From Dyella japonica DSM 16301 (lineage in GTDB: Bacteria > Pseudomonadota > Gammaproteobacteria > Xanthomonadales > Rhodanobacteraceae), in assembly GCF_001010355.1 (NCBI RefSeq), contig NZ_JPLA01000026.1, positions 62,001-126,000 of the forward strand: a DNA stretch of 64,000 bases, in the 5' to 3' direction. Within the stretch, counting starts at the first letter, position 1, and each line of letters opens with the position of its first letter. The position numbers and the translations under genes are program-made. Below, one piece after another: positions 62,467 to 64,000 of this stretch. The notes under the pieces were generated by a model. That model saw only the letters and a list, made by a program, of their open reading frames with translations, did no database searches and was not told where the DNA came from.

Positions 62467-62811
62467 ATGGAAAGCACCCATCAAGGCGTCCAGCTCAGTT
62501 TTTATACCCACACGCGGGCCCATCACGACGGCAAACTGGTCTATGAATGGTTGCTCGAACATGCGCGCAGCCACGGCATCGGCGGCGGTTCGGCGTTTCG
62601 CGCCATCTGCGGCTTCGGCAGGCACGGCGTGTTGCGCGAAGAACAGTTCTTCGAGCTGGCCGACGATCTGGCCATCAAGGTTGAATTCCTGCTCAGCGAG
62701 GCGCAAGCGCAGGCGCTGCTGCAAACGGTTCGCGAAAGCGGCGTCGACGCAGTCTTTGCAATTGCTCCTGCAAGCTTTGGGATACTAGGCAAGACGCCAA
62801 ACTCCCTCTGA
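62467..62811 (+). CDS. DUF190 protein, CrcB partner
   Basis: A 114-residue cytoplasmic PII-like fold protein with the DUF190 pattern LSFYTHTRAHHDGKLVYEWL, then ARSHGIGGGSAFRAICGFG and VEFLLSEAQAQALL. DUF190 genes frequently sit beside crcB under fluoride riboswitches, and a ligand-sensing role is suspected but unproven. AGGAGG lies 4 nt upstream of the ATG. It is the second gene of the fluoride operon. Confidence 0.93.
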   Translation: MESTHQGVQLSFYTHTRAHHDGKLVYEWLLEHARSHGIGGGSAFRAICGFGRHGVLREEQFFELADDLAIKVEFLLSEAQAQALLQTVRESGVDAVFAIAPASFGILGKTPNSL

Positions 62812-62861
62812 TTGGACGGCGCCATCCTGCCCTTCTCGTCACCATGGCATACGAGGACCGC

Positions 62862-63980
62862 ATGAGTCAGGATTCATTGAAGGTACGCGCCGCCAGGTTG
62901 CTCGAACACGCCGGCATTCTTCTCGATGGTTCGCGCCCTACCGACATGCGGGTGCACGACGAACGACTCTACGCACGCGTGTTTTCGCACGGATCGCTGG
63001 GCCTTGGCGAAAGCTATATGGACGGCTGGTGGGACAGCGAAGACCTGCCCGGCCTGTTCACCCGGGTACTCGGCGCGCAGCTGGACACCGAACTGAAGTC
63101 GCTGGACACGCTGCTCGCGCATCTGAAGGCGCGCTTCGTCAACCTGCAGCGCGGCGACCACGCGTTTGATATCGGCCGCGTGCACTACGACCTGGGCAAC
63201 GACCTGTTCCAGGCCATGCTCGGCAAGCGGCTGGTGTATTCGTGCGGCTACTGGGCCAAGGCGAACAACCTCGACGATGCGCAGGAAGCCAAGCTCGACC
63301 TGATCTGCCGCAAGCTGCGCCTGCAGCCCGGCCAGCGCGTGCTGGACATCGGCTGCGGCTGGGGCGAAGCGCTGAAGTACGCGGCGGAACGCTATGGCGT
63401 ACAGGGCGTGGGCGTCACCGTTTCCAAGGAACAGGCGGCCTATGCGCGCCAGCTGTGCAACGGCCTGCCGATCGATATCCGCCTGCAGGATTATCGCGAG
63501 ATCAACGAACCGTTCGACGCGGTCTTTTCGATCGGCATGTTCGAGCACGTGGGCGCGCTCAACTACCGCACGTATTTCGAGATCGCGCGGCGCTGCCTGC
63601 GCGACGACGGCCTGTTCGTGCTGCATTCCATCGGCAGCAACGGCTCGCCCAGCCGGCCCGATCCGTGGATCGAGAAATACATCTTCCCCAATTCGATGAT
63701 TCCCGCCGCCAGCCAGGTGACCGAGGCGCTGCAGAATCTGTTCGTGGTGGAGGACTGGCACAACTTCGGCAGCGACTACGACCTCACGCTGTCGGCGTGG
63801 CGGGCCAACTTCGATGCGGCGTGGCCGCAGCTGGCGGCCAATTACGACGATCGCTTCCGCCGCATGTGGCGCTTCTACCTGTCCGTCTCGGCCGCGGTGT
63901 TCCGCAGCCGGCGCGACCAGCTGTGGCAGCTCACCCTCAGCCCGCACGGCGTGCCCGGCGGATACCGTGTTCCGCGCTGA
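62862..63980 (+). CDS. cfa: Cyclopropane-fatty-acyl-phospholipid synthase
   Basis: A 372-residue SAM-dependent methyltransferase that adds a methylene bridge across acyl-chain double bonds, hardening membranes. An N-terminal domain (LLEHAGILLDGSRPTDMRV) precedes the catalytic part with HYDLGNDLF, the SAM site VLDIGCGWGEALKYAAERYG, in part, and GMFEHVGALNYRTYFE. The ATG follows GAGGA, six codons inside a longer frame. It starts 50 bp after the DUF190 gene; whether fluoride also controls it is open. Confidence 0.94.
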   Translation: MSQDSLKVRAARLLEHAGILLDGSRPTDMRVHDERLYARVFSHGSLGLGESYMDGWWDSEDLPGLFTRVLGAQLDTELKSLDTLLAHLKARFVNLQRGDHAFDIGRVHYDLGNDLFQAMLGKRLVYSCGYWAKANNLDDAQEAKLDLICRKLRLQPGQRVLDIGCGWGEALKYAAERYGVQGVGVTVSKEQAAYARQLCNGLPIDIRLQDYREINEPFDAVFSIGMFEHVGALNYRTYFEIARRCLRDDGLFVLHSIGSNGSPSRPDPWIEKYIFPNSMIPAASQVTEALQNLFVVEDWHNFGSDYDLTLSAWRANFDAAWPQLAANYDDRFRRMWRFYLSVSAAVFRSRRDQLWQLTLSPHGVPGGYRVPR

Positions 63981-64000
63981 GAATGCTTGCAGCAAGCCAG

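Overview
The window looks like a piece of a high-GC gammaproteobacterial chromosome of the Xanthomonadales (Lysobacterales), most likely family Rhodanobacteraceae (Dyella, Rhodanobacter, Luteibacter or Frateuria type). This is inferred from the gene set and order (recA, pncC, mutS), from protein character, and from the many REP elements with core GGAGCGCACCCTGTGCGC. It is core and housekeeping sequence: I see no rRNA, tRNA, CRISPR array, prophage, insertion sequence or transposase. The genus is not proven.

Layout. 1-9.3 kb: start of recA (cut by the left edge), pncC, a secreted M19 dipeptidase coupled to an amidohydrolase, mutS, a small PRC-barrel-like protein, a katA catalase behind an OxyR-like site, a PilH-like single-domain response regulator and hslR. 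9.3-14 kb: a 118-bp REP tandem array, an NTF2-like protein and AEC carrier, and the heat-shock genes htpX and htpG. 14-20.7 kb: gluQ, phaB, tcdA, a cytochrome c' and a hydrolase/OYE/pirin/DUF962 cluster. 20.8-26.7 kb: two cold-shock genes with matching long leaders, a lipoprotein, a YcaQ glycosylase, an EF-hand-like protein, pldA and a FAD monooxygenase. 26.8-33.5 kb: slyD, dacB, glutathione peroxidase, the metNIQ methionine importer and pncB. 33.5-46 kb: a candidate sRNA, a c-type cytochrome, a lipoprotein peptidase, an H1/AlgP-like protein, rhomboid, phzF, several oxidoreductases, yajQ, osmC, and the DAHP synthase gene aroG behind a leader-peptide attenuator. 46-55 kb: a NERD-UvrD helicase, a Rieske oxygenase, an SH3 protein, a GT2 glycosyltransferase, an HEXXH membrane protein, trxC and selO. 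55-64 kb: an rRNA-modification operon (rluA-like, rsmC, rsuA-like), a large trypsin-like protease, a Bcr/CflA exporter, and a fluoride riboswitch-crcB-DUF190 operon followed by cfa.

Regulatory RNA stands out. The aroG leader encodes a 27-residue peptide with seven codons reading Y-F-W-Y-Y-G-Y, followed by four arms sharing CCGCCAG/CTGGCGG that can form exclusive antiterminator and terminator hairpins. The fluoride riboswitch is followed by a hairpin that can hide the crcB ribosome site. The two csp leaders share conserved blocks. A strong terminator in the divergent gap between pncB and a cytochrome gene implies an unannotated small RNA. All five convergent gaps of about 90-115 bp are filled by an inverted REP pair. 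Oxidative-stress functions are scattered through the window (katA, gpx, osmC, trxC, selO). Several starts were moved to GTG or TTG codons or to internal ATGs because a good ribosome site or a signal peptide demands it.
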